Below, in pieces: positions 27,446 through 39,429 of a DNA stretch of 64,000 nt. Source of the stretch: Arvicola amphibius (Eukaryota > Chordata > Mammalia > Rodentia > Cricetidae); the NCBI RefSeq assembly GCF_903992535.2, contig NC_052055.2:115218564-115282563 (forward strand). Direction: 5' to 3'. The position numbers were made by a program, and so were the translations under genes. The first letter of the stretch is position 1, and every line of letters begins with the position of its first letter. Under the pieces are notes generated by a model. The model worked only from the letters and a program-made list of their open reading frames with translations. It did not search any database and had not been told where the DNA came from.

Positions 27446-27960
27446 CTAATTTTAGTGATGCTAATAGAATTACTTATGGGAGCAACTTGGGAAAGGAACA
27501 GGAGAGGCACAGTGGCAGGGTTGGCTCCTATCTGTGATCAGACAGTATAAGGCAACCTGCTCACCTCCAGGCTAATCCCTGTAGCTGGCACTGGTGAACC
27601 ACAGTCCAGGAAGGAGCAGAGAGCCACAGAGGAGGGACAAATTCACCTGGAAATCCTGTGCTGCCTGCAGCCCCACCCGGCTCTCAAGTCCTCCACTTAG
27701 TAACTCCTAGTGTTCGTCTCCAGGCAGGGACCCGAGATTGCTACCACCAACCACACCCACCCCTGTGGTCCACTGTGGTATCTCTCCTGGAATGGACCCT
27801 AGACTCCCACCAATTCCGCCCACCCTGTGCTTGCTTGAGGATCTCTTGCCTTGTGCTCCCCTAACCCCTACTGAGGATCACATGTACTGAACTCCACTCC
27901 GGCTCCTTTGACCTGTTCTCTCCAGGCAGGGACACCAGACTCATACAGCCAATGCCAGCC
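27446..27960. other. intergenic block without recognised gene
   Basis: C-rich unique-looking DNA into which the following LTR was inserted. Similar C-rich phrases (GGGACCCCAGACTC) recur at 28405-28510 on the other side of the LTR and inside this block near 27740-27800. Confidence 0.4.
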
Positions 27961-28328
27961 TGTAGTGAGAGGCTGCTTGTTCATTCCCGGCCGCTTAGCC
28001 CAAAATAATCACAGAGAAACTATATTAATTGAAACACTGTTTGGCCTATTAGCTCGGGCTTCTTATTAACTAACCCTTATATCTTAAATTAACCCATTTC
28101 TATTATTTTATATTTTACCATGAGGCTCGTGAAATTACGGTACAGTTTCAGGTCGTCTGTCTCCTTCAGCAGCTACAGGGCATCTCCCTGGCTTTGCCTT
28201 CTTTTCTCCTCTATCTTTGTTTGGAATTTCTGCCTCTTTCTATTCTGCACTGCCATAGGCCTAAGCAGCTTCTTTATTAACCAAAGGTAATAACACATTT
28301 ATAGCATACAGAGGGGAATCCCACATCA
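27961..28328 (-). mobile_element. solo LTR, class II type
   Basis: 368 bp; read on the - strand it runs TGATGTGGGATTCCCC ... CCTCTCACTACA, with TTAATAAAGAAGC (about 28280) as poly(A) signal and a TGTGATTATTTTGGGC end region. Flanks CCAGCC (27955-27960) and CCACCC (28329-28334) differ at one base of six. Confidence 0.75.
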
Positions 28329-28334
28329 CCACCC

Positions 28335-29505
28335 TTGCATCCCATGGCCTGCCTAAGGACCACATATCCCTTACCTGCTGGCAGGCCCTTCCTCTTCATA
28401 TTGGGACCCCAGACTCTTCCCACCAGCCTCACCCACCCAGGTGACCTGCATTATAACCTATGCCCCATACTTGCTCATGCCCCCATCCCAGATAGGGACC
28501 CCAGACTCCCACAGCCTCTTCACCCACCCCACCACTGTGCGAGAGCTCCTGACCCCCTCTCCTGGATTCCTGAGGATGGACTGTGAGAACCCATTAACAC
28601 TACAGAAGGTCGGCTTCCAGGCTTAGAACATCACAGCCGAACTCAGCCCTAGGGATGATTTCTGATGCTCCAAGACTGAACCCTGTATTTTGTTAATTTT
28701 GTTATTTTGTGTGTGTGTGTTCTAGGGCTCAAACTAGGTCACCAGGCTTGGTGGCAAGTACCTTTAGCCACTGAGCCATGCCACAGGCCTTAGAATTGGA
28801 TTTCTTTTTTGACTATAGGTCAACTCTAAAAGCAACTCAAAGTTCCAGAAAAGTCAAAATGCATTTTGGGTAATCACTCTTGGATAAATTCTTGCATGTT
28901 TCAACTTCAGCTTGTTACTTCCTAAGCATATCTCTTTTCCGTGGAAAGGAATATGCAAATCAGAACTGCTAACAGAGATCGGGAGGAGAAGAAAGGAAAA
29001 ATATAGAAAAATACCATCCAATTGGCACAAGGTATAATTAAAGTATTTTCAAGTTTTTTCTTTATATACGACTCAACTCTGCCAGCTGACAGTTTTAAAA
29101 GACTCATTTCTGACTCTTACCATTGAGGCTTATTATATTCCCCTGGAATAGAGTTTATATTAAACTCGGTGTACTTTAAAATGAATTTATCTTCCTCCTA
29201 CGAAACACTTGACTTGCCCATATTCAAACACTACAGTTGCTTCCTTTGTTCTTCCTTTCAGCCTGTTACTGTCACTCTGCCTTTGAAACATCGTGCATTC
29301 TGTCCCTTCCCACCTTTCTCTGTGTCAGAATGGCCGACTTCATCGCGGCATCCCATCTCTACACCACTGTGTTAACGGGGAGGCTGCATTCGCTAGGAAG
29401 CAATCGCTCCTGTTTTTAAGTTTGTCTTCCAGTGAATTTTCCTATCATAACACTCCCATCGTGGTCATAGATTTGTTGTAAAGTCAGACACATTGATTTT
29501 TAAAC
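28335..29505. other. intergenic block without recognised gene
   Basis: A short antisense tRNA-SINE piece is at about 28728-28790 (CACTGAGCCATGCCACAGGCC region). Nothing else recognised. Confidence 0.35.
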
Positions 29506-29509
29506 AAAT

Positions 29510-29730
29510 TATTTGTAGATAATTGGTGGCATATACAAGTAACCCCAGTTGTTTGTGAGGCTAAGGTAGAAGGGCAGTAAGGTCAAAGCCAACCTGGGCT
29601 ACATGATGAATTGAAATTCAGCCTAGGCAACCTAACAAGACCCACCTCAAACAAAAATAAAGGTGCAGCTCATGGCAGTGCACTTGTCCGACACAAGGCC
29701 CTGGATTCAATCCTCAGTGGCCACCATGTC
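29510..29730 (+). mobile_element. B4-like composite SINE
   Basis: An Alu/B1-like left part (AACCCCAGTTGTTTGTGAGG, AACCTGGGCTACATGATG) followed by an ID/tRNA-like part (GATTCAATCCTCAGTGGCC), the B4 arrangement. Confidence 0.5.
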
Positions 29731-30711
29731 CCGGAATCATTTGTGTACCGTTCTCTTCTGTTGGATCACCAGGGTCAGCAGTTCTTTGTGCCCCAGTGGG
29801 TAGCTGTGGGACTTTGTTTAGTTAATGGTTCTGTGCACATTTTCCTTATGCGTTAAAAGGGAAACCTGTCCATGTTGGCTGTCTCTAATCTACAGATTTG
29901 CAATCCAACTCAACAGGGCAGTGGGGTTCAGGAAATTTCATACTTGGAAGCACTTCTGATCATAGACTTTTTCACCTTAGAGGTGTGGGGGAAATACTCC
30001 AAGATCACTTTTCTTTTGGAATTAAAAGAAAAATTAAAAGTTTCAAGCTTGAAATGCTTCTAGTCACTTTGAATAAGGGATTGTCTAGCTGTTTCTACAT
30101 CAAATCACCATTTAATTGTCTTAGCTTTATAAGTTGAAATTCTTGTGTTCTTTTTCAAATATATCAGTTTGACGTGTTATAATATTCAAACAAGTGACTG
30201 CTTCCTTATTTGGGGAAAGCTCATTCTTCCTGACTTTTAGAGAAAGTTGTCTGTTATCTGGCCCTCTCTCACTCTTCCAGTGGATCCCCCAATATAATCT
30301 TCCATTCCCATTAGGCCGACCCCCCCCCCCCTTTCTCCTTAGGTCAGTATAGGTGCTTGGCACTTGGTGCCGTTTACATCTGAAGCGTCCTGCTGTTTAG
30401 CTGCTGCTCTCTCGGATTCCACTCGTTCTCGTGGACTAAATCTTGTCTCCTCTGTGGAGCCTCCGCCAGTCCCCCTTAGACTCACCTCAGTCCTCTCTGA
30501 GAGCCTCCAGGGTTGAGAATCTATGTCTCTGGGTATGTAACACATTGTCATCCTCAGCTTGTCTCTCCAATAAGAGCGGAAGTTCCCAGAGGACAGTGAG
30601 TGTCCTGTGTTTCTTTCATATGTCACATTTCATATCCCCTCTTCCGAATGGCTTGGTCCTTGGTGTTTATTGATCCACTTGGTGAGATTCCTTTATGCAT
30701 AGTGAGCTTGT

Positions 30712-31104
30712 TTTTATGTCAGCCTGACACACGCTATGGAGGGAACCTCAACTGAGAAAGTGATTCCAGAAAGCAGAGCTGTAGGCGAGCCTGTAGGGCA
30801 TTTTCTCGTGATTGACAGGGGAGGGCCCAGACCACTATGGGTGGGGCCACCTCTGGGCTGCTGGTCCCGGTGCTATAAGAAAGCAGGCTGAGCAAGCCAA
30901 GGAAATGAAGCCAATAAGCAGTTCCCCTCCGTAACCTCTGCATCAGCTCTTGTCTCCAGGTTAGTGCCCTGCTTGAGTTCCTGCCCTGTGCTCCTTAGAT
31001 GATGAACTATGATGTGGAAGTGTAAGCCAAATCAACCCTTTCCTCCCTAAGTTGCTTTTGGTCATGGTGTTTCATCACAGCAATAGAAACCCTGACTAAG
31101 ACAC
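30712..31104 (+). mobile_element. 'TGTCAACTTGACAC' muroid repeat, near full unit
   Basis: TTTTTATGTCAGCCTGACAC, GGGAGGGCCCAGACC, CTATAAGAAAGCAGGCTGAG, ATGATGTGGAAGTGTAAGCC and GCAATAGAAACCCTGACTAA in the order seen in the copies at 40056 and 41590. Confidence 0.8.
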
Positions 31105-32580
31105 ATATTTAACATACAGTCATAGGCAACCAGGTACAATACTTAAAGAGGACAAGGTCATCTAATTGGGGGCTACTTAGGTTCCACTGGGGAGCTAGAG
31201 ATGTGAATAATACTCCGTGTAGTTAGTACTTGAACTGTCTCGTAGCTGTTGACTAATGCATGTTCTGAGCAGAGACTAAGCAGGGTAAATGACTGGAAGT
31301 GGGGTCTCCTGGCCTGCAGCAATGGCCGCAGTGAGATGCGAGAAAAGCCTAAATGAGAGCACTAGAAATAGAGAGGTGGATGCAAGAGTCCGTGTAGAAC
31401 TTTGAAAAGCAAAGGAATTGTAACCACGGAGTAAACTGTAACCAGAGAGTATAAGGAACCCTTCAAAATAACTTAGGTTTTTTACTTGCGCACTAATGTG
31501 TGTTTGGTTTGATTGTGAACTTGGCGGTGTTTAGAGGCATCTATGAGACAAATGTCTAGGCAGATCCATGAGGGCATTTCCAGAGAGGATTAATTTTGAA
31601 GAACGGAAACCCACTCTGTCCATGAGAACCTCCCAGAGGGTGGCCGGATAGAAAGAGGTCCAAGAGAAAAGTAATGTATGCCTATGCATTCTTGTCTCCA
31701 TTTAGAGTAAGTCCATCACTGCTGCGGGCCTCCTCTAGTGGCATCCTGCCCTCCAATGCCAGCTTCTTTGACTTTCCAACACTGAATATCAATGACTCAC
31801 CAGGGATGCTCTGGGCCTGCTGCACCAGACTGGGGCTAGTAAGGCAACTTAGGGAACAAAGCAGCTACCAGCATCTTTGCTTTTCTGATGTAAAAGCAGC
31901 CATTGTTAGACTACCCAGCCTGTACTGTGTGAACTAATCTAGCACACACAAGTATGCACAAGCCCATGTACACACACACACACACACACACACACAATTA
32001 TTGATTCTGCTCCTCCGGAGAACCTTGATTCAGATTTTTTGATACCAAGAGTGGTCCTTAAGGGATAGAATTGTAAGGATCAATATTTCTATTAGACCCA
32101 GTAGTTTTTTGGGGGGGAACTGACTCTAATTTGACTATGCCTATGGCAGCAAAAGTTTCTCCTGGGAACAGAGCAGACCTTGTCTGCACGGTGAACTCTT
32201 TAATGAATTATACAAGAAAAATGACTTGTGACTCCTGATTCACCACTTGTGACAGACAAGGGATTTAATTATTCTATATTAAAAGCTTTTAGATATTTCT
32301 GGAAAATTAAGAACTTCAATGATATTGACTGGATAGTGCTAGCATTGTTAGATTTTTTAAAAAAAAAAAAAAGCAAAGGGAAAGAAAGAATGAGCTCTGA
32401 GATATAATCTCCAGTTGAGCTATGGGGCTAGAATCGTCTGAAGTCAAGAACAAGGACTCATCATAGTTAACTTACAATGTTTAAGTTTCCCCCTTGAAGG
32501 GTGTCTGCCAGGGATTGGAAAACCCTGGGGTCCTGTGACTTGGACCCCCTCAGTCCCCTAGGGATGAGGCTCTTGTCCTT
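31105..32580. other. intergenic block without recognised gene
   Basis: Contains a (CA)n at 31971-31995 and an A-run at 32360-32373. The segment 31500-31620 weakly resembles the TGTCAACTTGACAC family. No gene. Confidence 0.35.
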
Positions 32581-32587
32581 AACGCCC

Positions 32588-32633
32588 AGGTCAACCCAGG
32601 TCAACCCAGGTCAACCCAGGTCAACCCAGGTCA
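32588..32633 (+). promoter_or_regulatory. five tandem AGGTCA half-sites spaced by 4 bp (DR4 array)
   Basis: AGGTCA at 32588, 32598, 32608, 32618 and 32628, each separated by ACCC, inside a 10-bp tandem repeat. AGGTCA direct repeats with 4-bp spacing are the classical site for thyroid-hormone receptor, LXR and CAR/PXR heterodimers with RXR. Function here is inference. Confidence 0.55.
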
Positions 32634-32639
32634 ACAAGG

Positions 32640-34330
32640 CACATTCACTTAGGACTTCACTGGCCCAGGGCTTCCTCTGATCCCCGCACAACCCTGTCTG
32701 CCGCTGATACTTCAAACGCCACTGCATCTGTGGCTCATATGTCCCAAGTGGAAGAGCAGCCTGTACATCAGCCTGGGCCTATGGCAGAGCCTTCTTCTGT
32801 CTGGTTCCCACTCAAAACTAGAAGATTTTCAAGCCGCTCGGTGTGTGAGGCAGAGCAATACACCCATGAGAAACGTCCCGCCTCCAAAGCCCAAATGAGC
32901 CTCTGTAAGTATTCTACTTCTGTCTTGGCGGTAGGAGAGACACAGAGCCCTACCAGTGAAAGGGAGGCAGTGGCCGCATCTCGGGGGCATTCTGTCTGTC
33001 TCGGGGAAACTGTCCATGCTCAGGAAGGGGTCTCTGTTGGCGTTTGCGCGTTACGTGTTTCCCTACTGAGAAGGATAATCTCCACGTGCTGTGTGCAGCT
33101 GATCCGTGATCCCGGTTTATAAGGTGAAACTGAGGGGCAGAGCAGCTTGGAACAGGGCAGGTCAGAGACTAGTGATAGAATAATAGTTAATAAATGAATT
33201 CTCCTTCACAAACAGCATTTGTGAGAGCCAAAATACTCATGCCGCTAAATTACATCCAAAGGCCCCTTGAAGGATAGGATTTCAATATGTGACTTTGGGG
33301 TGGACGACACACATATTCAACCTGCTACAGGGCCCCCACAGCATCTCCCCAAGTCAGCCTTTGGTGTGCCCAAAGGCAATATGGAGCAGTCTGCCCCCCT
33401 CTCCCCTCAGGCCTAAAGGATTGACTGTCTGCTGGGAGGGAGCTGGGAATGATCTAGTGCACAGTTTCAGGAAGACAGAGGTGGGGACAGCTATGGACTC
33501 ACAGGGAACTCAGGACAGAAGGGGAGATTAGCACAGCAGGACAGTGGTGCTCAGAAGGCAGACGCTGTGGGGTGCGGTAGAGACAGATGTCCACCCGCAA
33601 GCTGGGCTTGCTGCACCTGCCATCTTCCTGGACTGAGACCACAGGACGCTCTGGAAGGGCAGCCTGGCTCCTGAGCCCATAGCCTTTGGGAAACCACACA
33701 CACAGCCTCCCCCCCTTTCCTCCCTGTGACTCGGGTGTCCACATGTCCTCAGCGTGTAGCTCCCGGGAAGCTGTGGGACTGTTTCCACCCTTCCCAGGGA
33801 CTGAGACCCACAAGAGGAGCCCCTCCACCCGAGGGTGGGAGGACTCTCTGAGGCAGTCACAGTGAGGGGAGGCCAGGTGTGGGCACCACAGCTATTTCTA
33901 ACCTGCAGAGGAAAGGGAGCCTTGCCTGTTTGAAAAGCAGGCTGATTGTCAGGGGCGGAGCCCAGCTCACAGCTGTCAGGGAGAGCTCCTGGCAGGGGGT
34001 GGAGACAGGGGGCTTGGGCTGACAGGGCTGTGATTTTGAAAGAAATGTCTTTAAGAGAGCGGCTTCAAGTAGGAGAGAAATATCATTATTAGGTAACGCC
34101 TGTCAGGTTATTTTTGATGTGTTCTTGGTATTTCATAATCGTTTTGCCTTTAGATGGTAAGGCCTTCCTGGCCCTGGGCTATGAACTGTGCCCCTGGGGC
34201 TTTACCCCAGGCCTGGGCATGTATCAGGCCCCAGGAGGTAGCTGCTGCCTGACCTGTGGTCTCTGTGGTAGAAGGGAAATAGTCCTCTAGCGGCTGATGA
34301 TTAAGCACAAATTTGGGTAAACGTTTACAC
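32640..34330. other. low-repeat intergenic block
   Basis: The longest stretch of the intergenic region without a SINE. Several 60-130 codon frames occur on both strands in GC-rich DNA (for example 32730-33122, and 33528-33860 on the - strand) with no recognised domain or exon borders. A conserved non-coding element is possible but cannot be judged from one sequence. Confidence 0.4.
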
Positions 34331-34342
34331 TTGCACCCATCA

Positions 34343-34396
34343 AGCCAGCGCCCACCCAGTACCCACCCAGCGCCCACCCAGCACCCACCCAGCAGC
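34343..34396 (+). repeat. 11-bp tandem repeat (CCCACCCAG-N2)
   Basis: Four to five units of (G/T)CCCACCCAG(C/T)(G/A), read CGCCCACCCAGTACCCACCC onward. Confidence 0.85.
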
Positions 34397-35017
34397 AGGC
34401 ATGAAGCTGGCCCGAGGGTGAACAGCAAATGACAAGGCTCTGGGAATCACCACGGAAAGTCAGCCTTCTGAGGGGTAAATGGGTGTAGGGCCCACCTTTG
34501 ATGTTGGAGTTCTACGCCTCCATCCTGTGTGCCCACGTTCTCTCTGGCCCCTCTTTGTCATCACAGCTAGCTCAGCCCTCAGGCTCAGCCTAGCCCTGAT
34601 TCTGGTTCGGAAATGCTTCCTGGAGCCACCTCCCTCTCCTCTGTGCTGGCTGCAGGCACTTCAAGCTCAGTAATTCCAAACACGGACTTGCTCACTGATC
34701 ACTCTCCCTCCCTTGACCCGGCGAAGTAGGCCGCGTCCCGCTGTAGACTCCCAGTTCACTATCACTGAGGCATCCTTCACGCCCGAGCCTGACTTCTGTG
34801 CAGGCCAAAGGCCTTTGCCGATGGCTTTCAAGCCAAGATGCCCCCAGTTCCTCTTTGTCTGATAAATGACAGAGAGCAGGAGAGGTTTGTCTTTCTAGTT
34901 TTGGCTCTGACAGGCTTCCCACACGCTGAGGCCACATTCTACTTCCAAGCCACACTCCCAGCCCTGGGTTGGGATTCTTGAATGTAGCAGGCCTCTTCAA
35001 AAAAATCTTCTCCGCGG

Positions 35018-35303
35018 GACTGGAGAGATGGCTCAGCGGTTAAGAGCATTGCCTGCTCTTCCAAAGGTTCTGAGTTCAATTCCCAGCAACCACATGGTGG
35101 CTCACAACCATCTGTAACGAGGTCTGGTGCCCTCTTCTGGCCTTAAGGCATACAGCAGAGGAAAAAATCTCAGAGAGGTCCCGAGTTCGATTCCCAGCAA
35201 CCACATGGTGGCTCACAACCATCTGTAATGTAATGAGACCTGGTGCCTTCCTTGCCAGCAGTACATTGTATGCTTAATACATAAACCTTAAAAAAAAAAA
35301 TCT
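35018..35303 (+). mobile_element. B2 SINE with second, 5'-truncated B2 copy
   Basis: Complete head GGGACTGGAGAGATGGCTCA; the block GGTCCCGAGTTCGATTCCC with AACCACATGGTGGCTCACAA recurs at 35177-35240 after the first copy's tail. Flanking words AAATCTTCTCCGC / AAATCTCCGC suggest one target site. Confidence 0.88.
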
Positions 35304-35419
35304 CCGCTGCTCATTCAGGAAATTCAGTCTGACTGGAAAGCTGTAGAAGCTGCCACAGAAGAATTTCAAATGCAGGGGTATGCGGCAGACAAGCAGCAAC
35401 AGATATAACACCGCAAACA

Positions 35420-35446
35420 CACACACACACACACACACACACTCTT
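35420..35446 (+). repeat. (CA)n microsatellite
   Basis: About 13 CA dinucleotides. Confidence 0.95.
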
Positions 35447-35990
35447 TCCCCATGCCCAAATCTTGCACACACACACAGGGCTAGCTTGAACAGAATCCTA
35501 CTCTGACCTCTCCCAACCTCTATTTTAACCCTCCCTTGGAAATTTATACTGGAATATTTATTTGGACAGGAAAGAAGTCGTTCAAATGGAAATCGGAACA
35601 CAGGACAACGAGAAATGGAATCAGCATGGGAGGCTTTACTCCCTGGAGATGCTTGAGTCACTCTTGATGCTCTGAAAGTCAAGAGCTAATGGTTACCAAG
35701 GACATTTTTGTTTTCAGCGGCTTTGTTTTCCTTTCATGGTTGTCTTAAAACAGCTCATCCATTTGCAGTGAAGAGTCTCTGGGGAGCTTTGTCTGCCTTG
35801 GAGACTGTGGCTGGCAGCATCTACTGCCTGCTTGGGCTGCCAGCACCAATGGTGACATGCTTATTCCGGAGCAGGTTTAGGACCACGGTTTCCTGGGGCC
35901 GGAAGGAGAGTGCAAGCCCCAGCTTCTCTTCCTTAGCTGAGAAATGAGTACGGACAGCATCTGTTTCACGAGCTTTGGGGCTTGCCTGCC
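35447..35990. other. intergenic block without recognised gene
   Basis: Nothing recognised; short frames only. Confidence 0.35.
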
Positions 35991-36453
35991 TGATGTTACG
36001 CCCAGATTGAGGAGTCCCCCCAATCCTGGTTGGCCAGGAGACCAAGTCCTGTATGTAAAAGCAAAGAGCCTTTATTCTTATTCAAGTTCAAACTTGGACT
36101 CTCCGTGTGCTCAATGCATTGGCATGATCAGAGAGCCCCGAGCTCAGATGGGGTGGGGTTTTTATAACAGCAGAGGTTGGGGTGAGGGGTTTCTAAGGTT
36201 CAGGACCCCTGATTTGCTAATATCTGTTTAGGGGTGTCCTGATGAAAAGTGATGGGTGTGTGCTGGCAGGTGATCCTGTCTACAATGGTTGGAACGTTAG
36301 GAATTGCCTTTGGATGGTCTGTTCCTGGGTGGTGCCTTGGTGGTCTCAGTTCGTGGTCTTTCTTGCAAGTGGGTACTGCCTTAGGGCAAACTACTGAGAC
36401 TCAGGCCTCTACTGAGAATGTCGTGGCTGGGTCCCACACCTGGTACCACAACA
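35991..36453 (-). mobile_element. LTR of endogenous retrovirus type
   Basis: Read on the - strand: GTGGTACCAGGTGTGGGACC start, TTATAAAAACCCCACCCC TATA region (about 36150), GAATAAAGGCTCTTTGC poly(A) region (about 36066-36082) and a TGGGCGTAACATCA end. TATA, AATAAA and terminal CA are spaced as in an LTR. No clear flanking duplication found. Confidence 0.65.
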
Positions 36454-36861
36454 GGCACTGTATTTGGGAAACGTTAGTTACTCTGTCACTTCTAAAACCC
36501 AAACCCCAGCCGGACACTAAACCTGCTCTTATTACATCATGTACTTTTGCAAGCTGACTAATCCTGAGCTGACATAACATAGCACACCTATGAAACGAAC
36601 TGCCCATTAGGCCAATCCTTTTAAAACTAATAAGCCTTCATTTAAAACCTGAAATGCTGAACCAGGGGTGTGCACAAGAAAGGGGGAAAGAAGCAATGAG
36701 CATAAGGAATGACCTGGAAATTACAGGTATAGGTGAGAACATTCCGGAGAATGCCAACAGCACGGGACATAGGCCTAAAAATCAACAAATGGGGTGCATG
36801 AAGTTAAAAAGTTTCTGCAGATCAATGGGAAGGGAACTATCAGCAGAATGAACAGACAGCC

Positions 36862-37043
36862 TTTTTTTTTTTAAGTTTATTATGTATACAGTGTCCTGCC
36901 TGCATGTCTGTCTGCAGGCCAGAAGAGGGTGCCAGATCTCATTACAGGTGGTTGTGAGTCACCATGTGATTGCTGGGAATTGAACTTAGGACCTCTGGAA
37001 GAGCAGCCAGTGCTCTTAACCACTGAGTCATCTGTCCAGCCCC
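36862..37043 (-). mobile_element. B2 SINE inserted in L1, 10-bp target duplication
   Basis: Reverse B2 (TCATTACAGGTGGTTGTGAG, GCTGGGAATTGAACTTAGGA, GAAGAGCAGCCAGTGCTCTT) flanked by CAGACAGCCT at 36853-36862 and 37044-37053. Confidence 0.93.
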
Positions 37044-37114
37044 CAGACAGCCTCTTGAACAAGAAAAAAAAAAGTCTTTGCCACATATGCTTCAGATAAG
37101 GAGTTAATTCTAGG

Positions 37115-37115
<1 letters not shown>

Positions 37116-37151
<36 letters not shown>
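37116..37151 (+). repeat. (GT)n microsatellite
   Basis: About 17 GT dinucleotides within the L1 remnant. Confidence 0.95.
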
Positions 37152-37152
<1 letters not shown>

Positions 37153-37749
37153 ACACATACCTGCCAATCAATAAGTGGCTAATGGAATGAACAGACAGCT
37201 CTCAAAAGAAGAAACACAAATGGCCAATATTTTTGAAAATGTTAATTAGCCTTATCCATCAGCGAAATTCAAATGGAAACCCCTTAGAGATTCCATCTCC
37301 CCCACCCCCCTGAGTAGATAGGATAAAGAAATGACAGAAAAGGTAGTGGGACTTGGGGAAGTGGGGTTCTTGTTCACTGCTGGTGGGAGTATGAATCAGT
37401 GTAACCACTATGGAAATCAATGAGATAATTCCCCCAGGAAATGAAAAGTAGAACTACCATGGAGCCCAGCAATGTCATTGTTGGTACCCAAAGGATTCTC
37501 TAGCCTACCTCGGAGACACAGCGCGGTTCCTTGCTGCTCTGTTCACAATAGCCAGGACCCCGCCCAGATGTCCACCAATAGAAGACTGGATAATGAAACT
37601 GGGCCATCCATACACAATGGAATATCAGCTGTAAAGAGAGATGGAATTTGCAGGAAATGGATCAAACTGGAAAGGGTCATATGCATAAGTGTGTCTCAAA
37701 TGAGACTTGTATTGCCTTCCTCGCGTGGGGATCCTAACCTTCGGTGTCT

Positions 37750-38059
37750 GTGTCTTAGTTTCTCATTTCTGTTACTGAGATAAAATACCCCAACGGAAGC
37801 AATGTGAGAGGAAAGTTTTATTTCCACTCACAGATGGAGGCACAGTCTATCACTGTGACGGAAGTCACAGCAGCTCAGGTTTGGGGCGACTTACACATCC
37901 CAGCTACAGTCAGAGGGAACAGAGGTGCATACATTCCCGCTCTCAGCTCCCTGTCTCCATTCTACACAGTCCAGGGTACCCTACCCAGAGGAGGTCCTGC
38001 TCATAATACAAAATAATCCCTAACAGACTTTCCCAGAGGCTGACTTGAAGCTCCATATT
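37750..38059 (-). mobile_element. 'TGTCAACTTGACAC' family repeat, left part, split by LTR
   Basis: Antisense of the family: TTTCTGTTACTGAGATAAAA, GGAAAGTTTTATTTCCACTC, CAGCAGCTCAGGTTTGG. It continues after the insertion at 39387 (TAGGCAATACGGGATTCTGT). Confidence 0.65.
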
Positions 38060-38065
38060 GTCTCC

Positions 38066-39380
38066 TGTAGTGTGAAGCGGCGGGGCTGCGTCCCGCCACC
38101 CGCCGCTGGCTAGCTTTACCCAAAATAATTACACGGAAACTGTATTCTTTTAAACACTGCCTGGCCCATTATCTGTAGCCTCTTATTGGCTATTTCTCAT
38201 ATCTTGCTTTAACCCATATTTAGTAATCTGGGTAGCACCACGAGGTGTGGCTTACCAGGAGAGATCTTAACCTGCGTCCATCTCGGAGAGGAGCAGCATG
38301 GAGACTCACTATGGCGAATGCCTGAAGCGTCTCCCCCACTCTACTTCCTTGTTCCCACAATTCTGTTCTGTCTACTCCGCCTACCTAATTTTCTGTTCTC
38401 TTAAAGGGCCAAGGCAGTTTTCTTTATTAATTAACCAATGAAAGAAACATAGACAGATAACTCTCCTCCATCATTTCCCCTTTTTCTGTTTAAACAAAAA
38501 AGAAAGGCTTTAACATAGTAAAATTACATGTAACAAAACAGTTATCAAGCAAGAATTACAGTTACAATATTTAGATCTATTTTATCTTTTATCATAACTA
38601 AGGAAAGCTATAACTATCTATTTATTCTTCAACTCCATCAAAGACTCCAGAAGGATATAATATTACCTAAGTAAACAAGTCATATGCAACTTTCAAACTC
38701 TAGAAATGACAGAGACAACTCGCTGCCTAGACAGTCACCCAAAGTTCCTCTGTACCGTTGGGGCATCCATCTTCAGCCTTCAGGCCCATAGTGTCCAGCA
38801 GACTTTTTCATGAAGCAGGAAATTCCAAAGACAGTTCAGTCACTTTCTGCTGTGTCCTGCAGAACGTCTCGCAGACTCTTTCATGAATCAAGAACCCCAA
38901 AAGGCCATCTCACCTTTAGGCAAGTTCAGCAGTCCTCTCTCTGCGGTTCTTTGTGTCCAGTTTATGGAACAGTCCAGCCAAGAGCAGTTTCTTGCCCAAA
39001 TGGCTAACAAACTCCATAAGTAGCCTCTTCGATGCCCATCTTCCTCTCGAAGTAGACTGGTGCTGCCAGGAGCAGATGTGTCTCATTGTCATGAAAAACC
39101 CTAAGTTATTAAAACATTAAATGCCATATTCTGCAGTCTTTGAAAGATATGAAGAATTTCTAACTGAAATATATCTCTACATATCTAGAAAATCTAATAA
39201 CATGACTACAAGCTTAACTATTATCAATGATTATCCATTAACAACCTATATTTCCTAATTATACATTACAGTTTTTAAAATGAACTACAATCACAATAGC
39301 TTAATCAAGATCAGAAATACATATACATATAACAAAATTGACCTTAAAATCTATACCAATGCAAATTCATATCTATATCA
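38066..39380 (-). mobile_element. 1315-bp LTR-type element with exact 6-bp target duplication
   Basis: TG...CA ends flanked by GTCTCC at 38060-38065 and 39381-39386. Its last about 410 bp (38066-38475) look like a class II LTR with TTAATTAATAAAGAAAAC as poly(A) region, and a purine run AAAAAGGGGAAA sits just before it on the - strand like a polypurine tract. The rest (38476-39380) has no open frame. Either a long solo LTR or a short non-autonomous element with one recognisable LTR. Confidence 0.75.
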
Positions 39381-39429
39381 GTCTCCTAGGCAATACGGGA
39401 TTCTGTCACATTGGTAATGTATCCATCAC

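Larger units (their letters stand above)
36690..37690 (+). mobile_element. L1 ORF2 3' remnant interrupted by a B2
   Basis: Typical late ORF2/3' words: ATCAACAAATGGGGTGCATG, AAAAGTTTCTGCAGATC, CTGGTGGGAGTATGAATCAG, CACAATAGCCAGGACC, ATACACAATGGAATATCAGC. Interrupted by stops and by the B2 at 36862-37043. Confidence 0.85.

Noticed and set aside
33499..33860. Overlapping 109- and 110-codon - strand frames in GC-rich DNA
   Set aside because: GC-rich sequence gives few stops by chance; low-complexity composition and no splice context.
35018..35303. tRNA-like box A/box B sequences in B2 elements here and elsewhere
   Set aside because: These are SINE promoters in degenerate copies, not tRNA genes; no cloverleaf can be closed.
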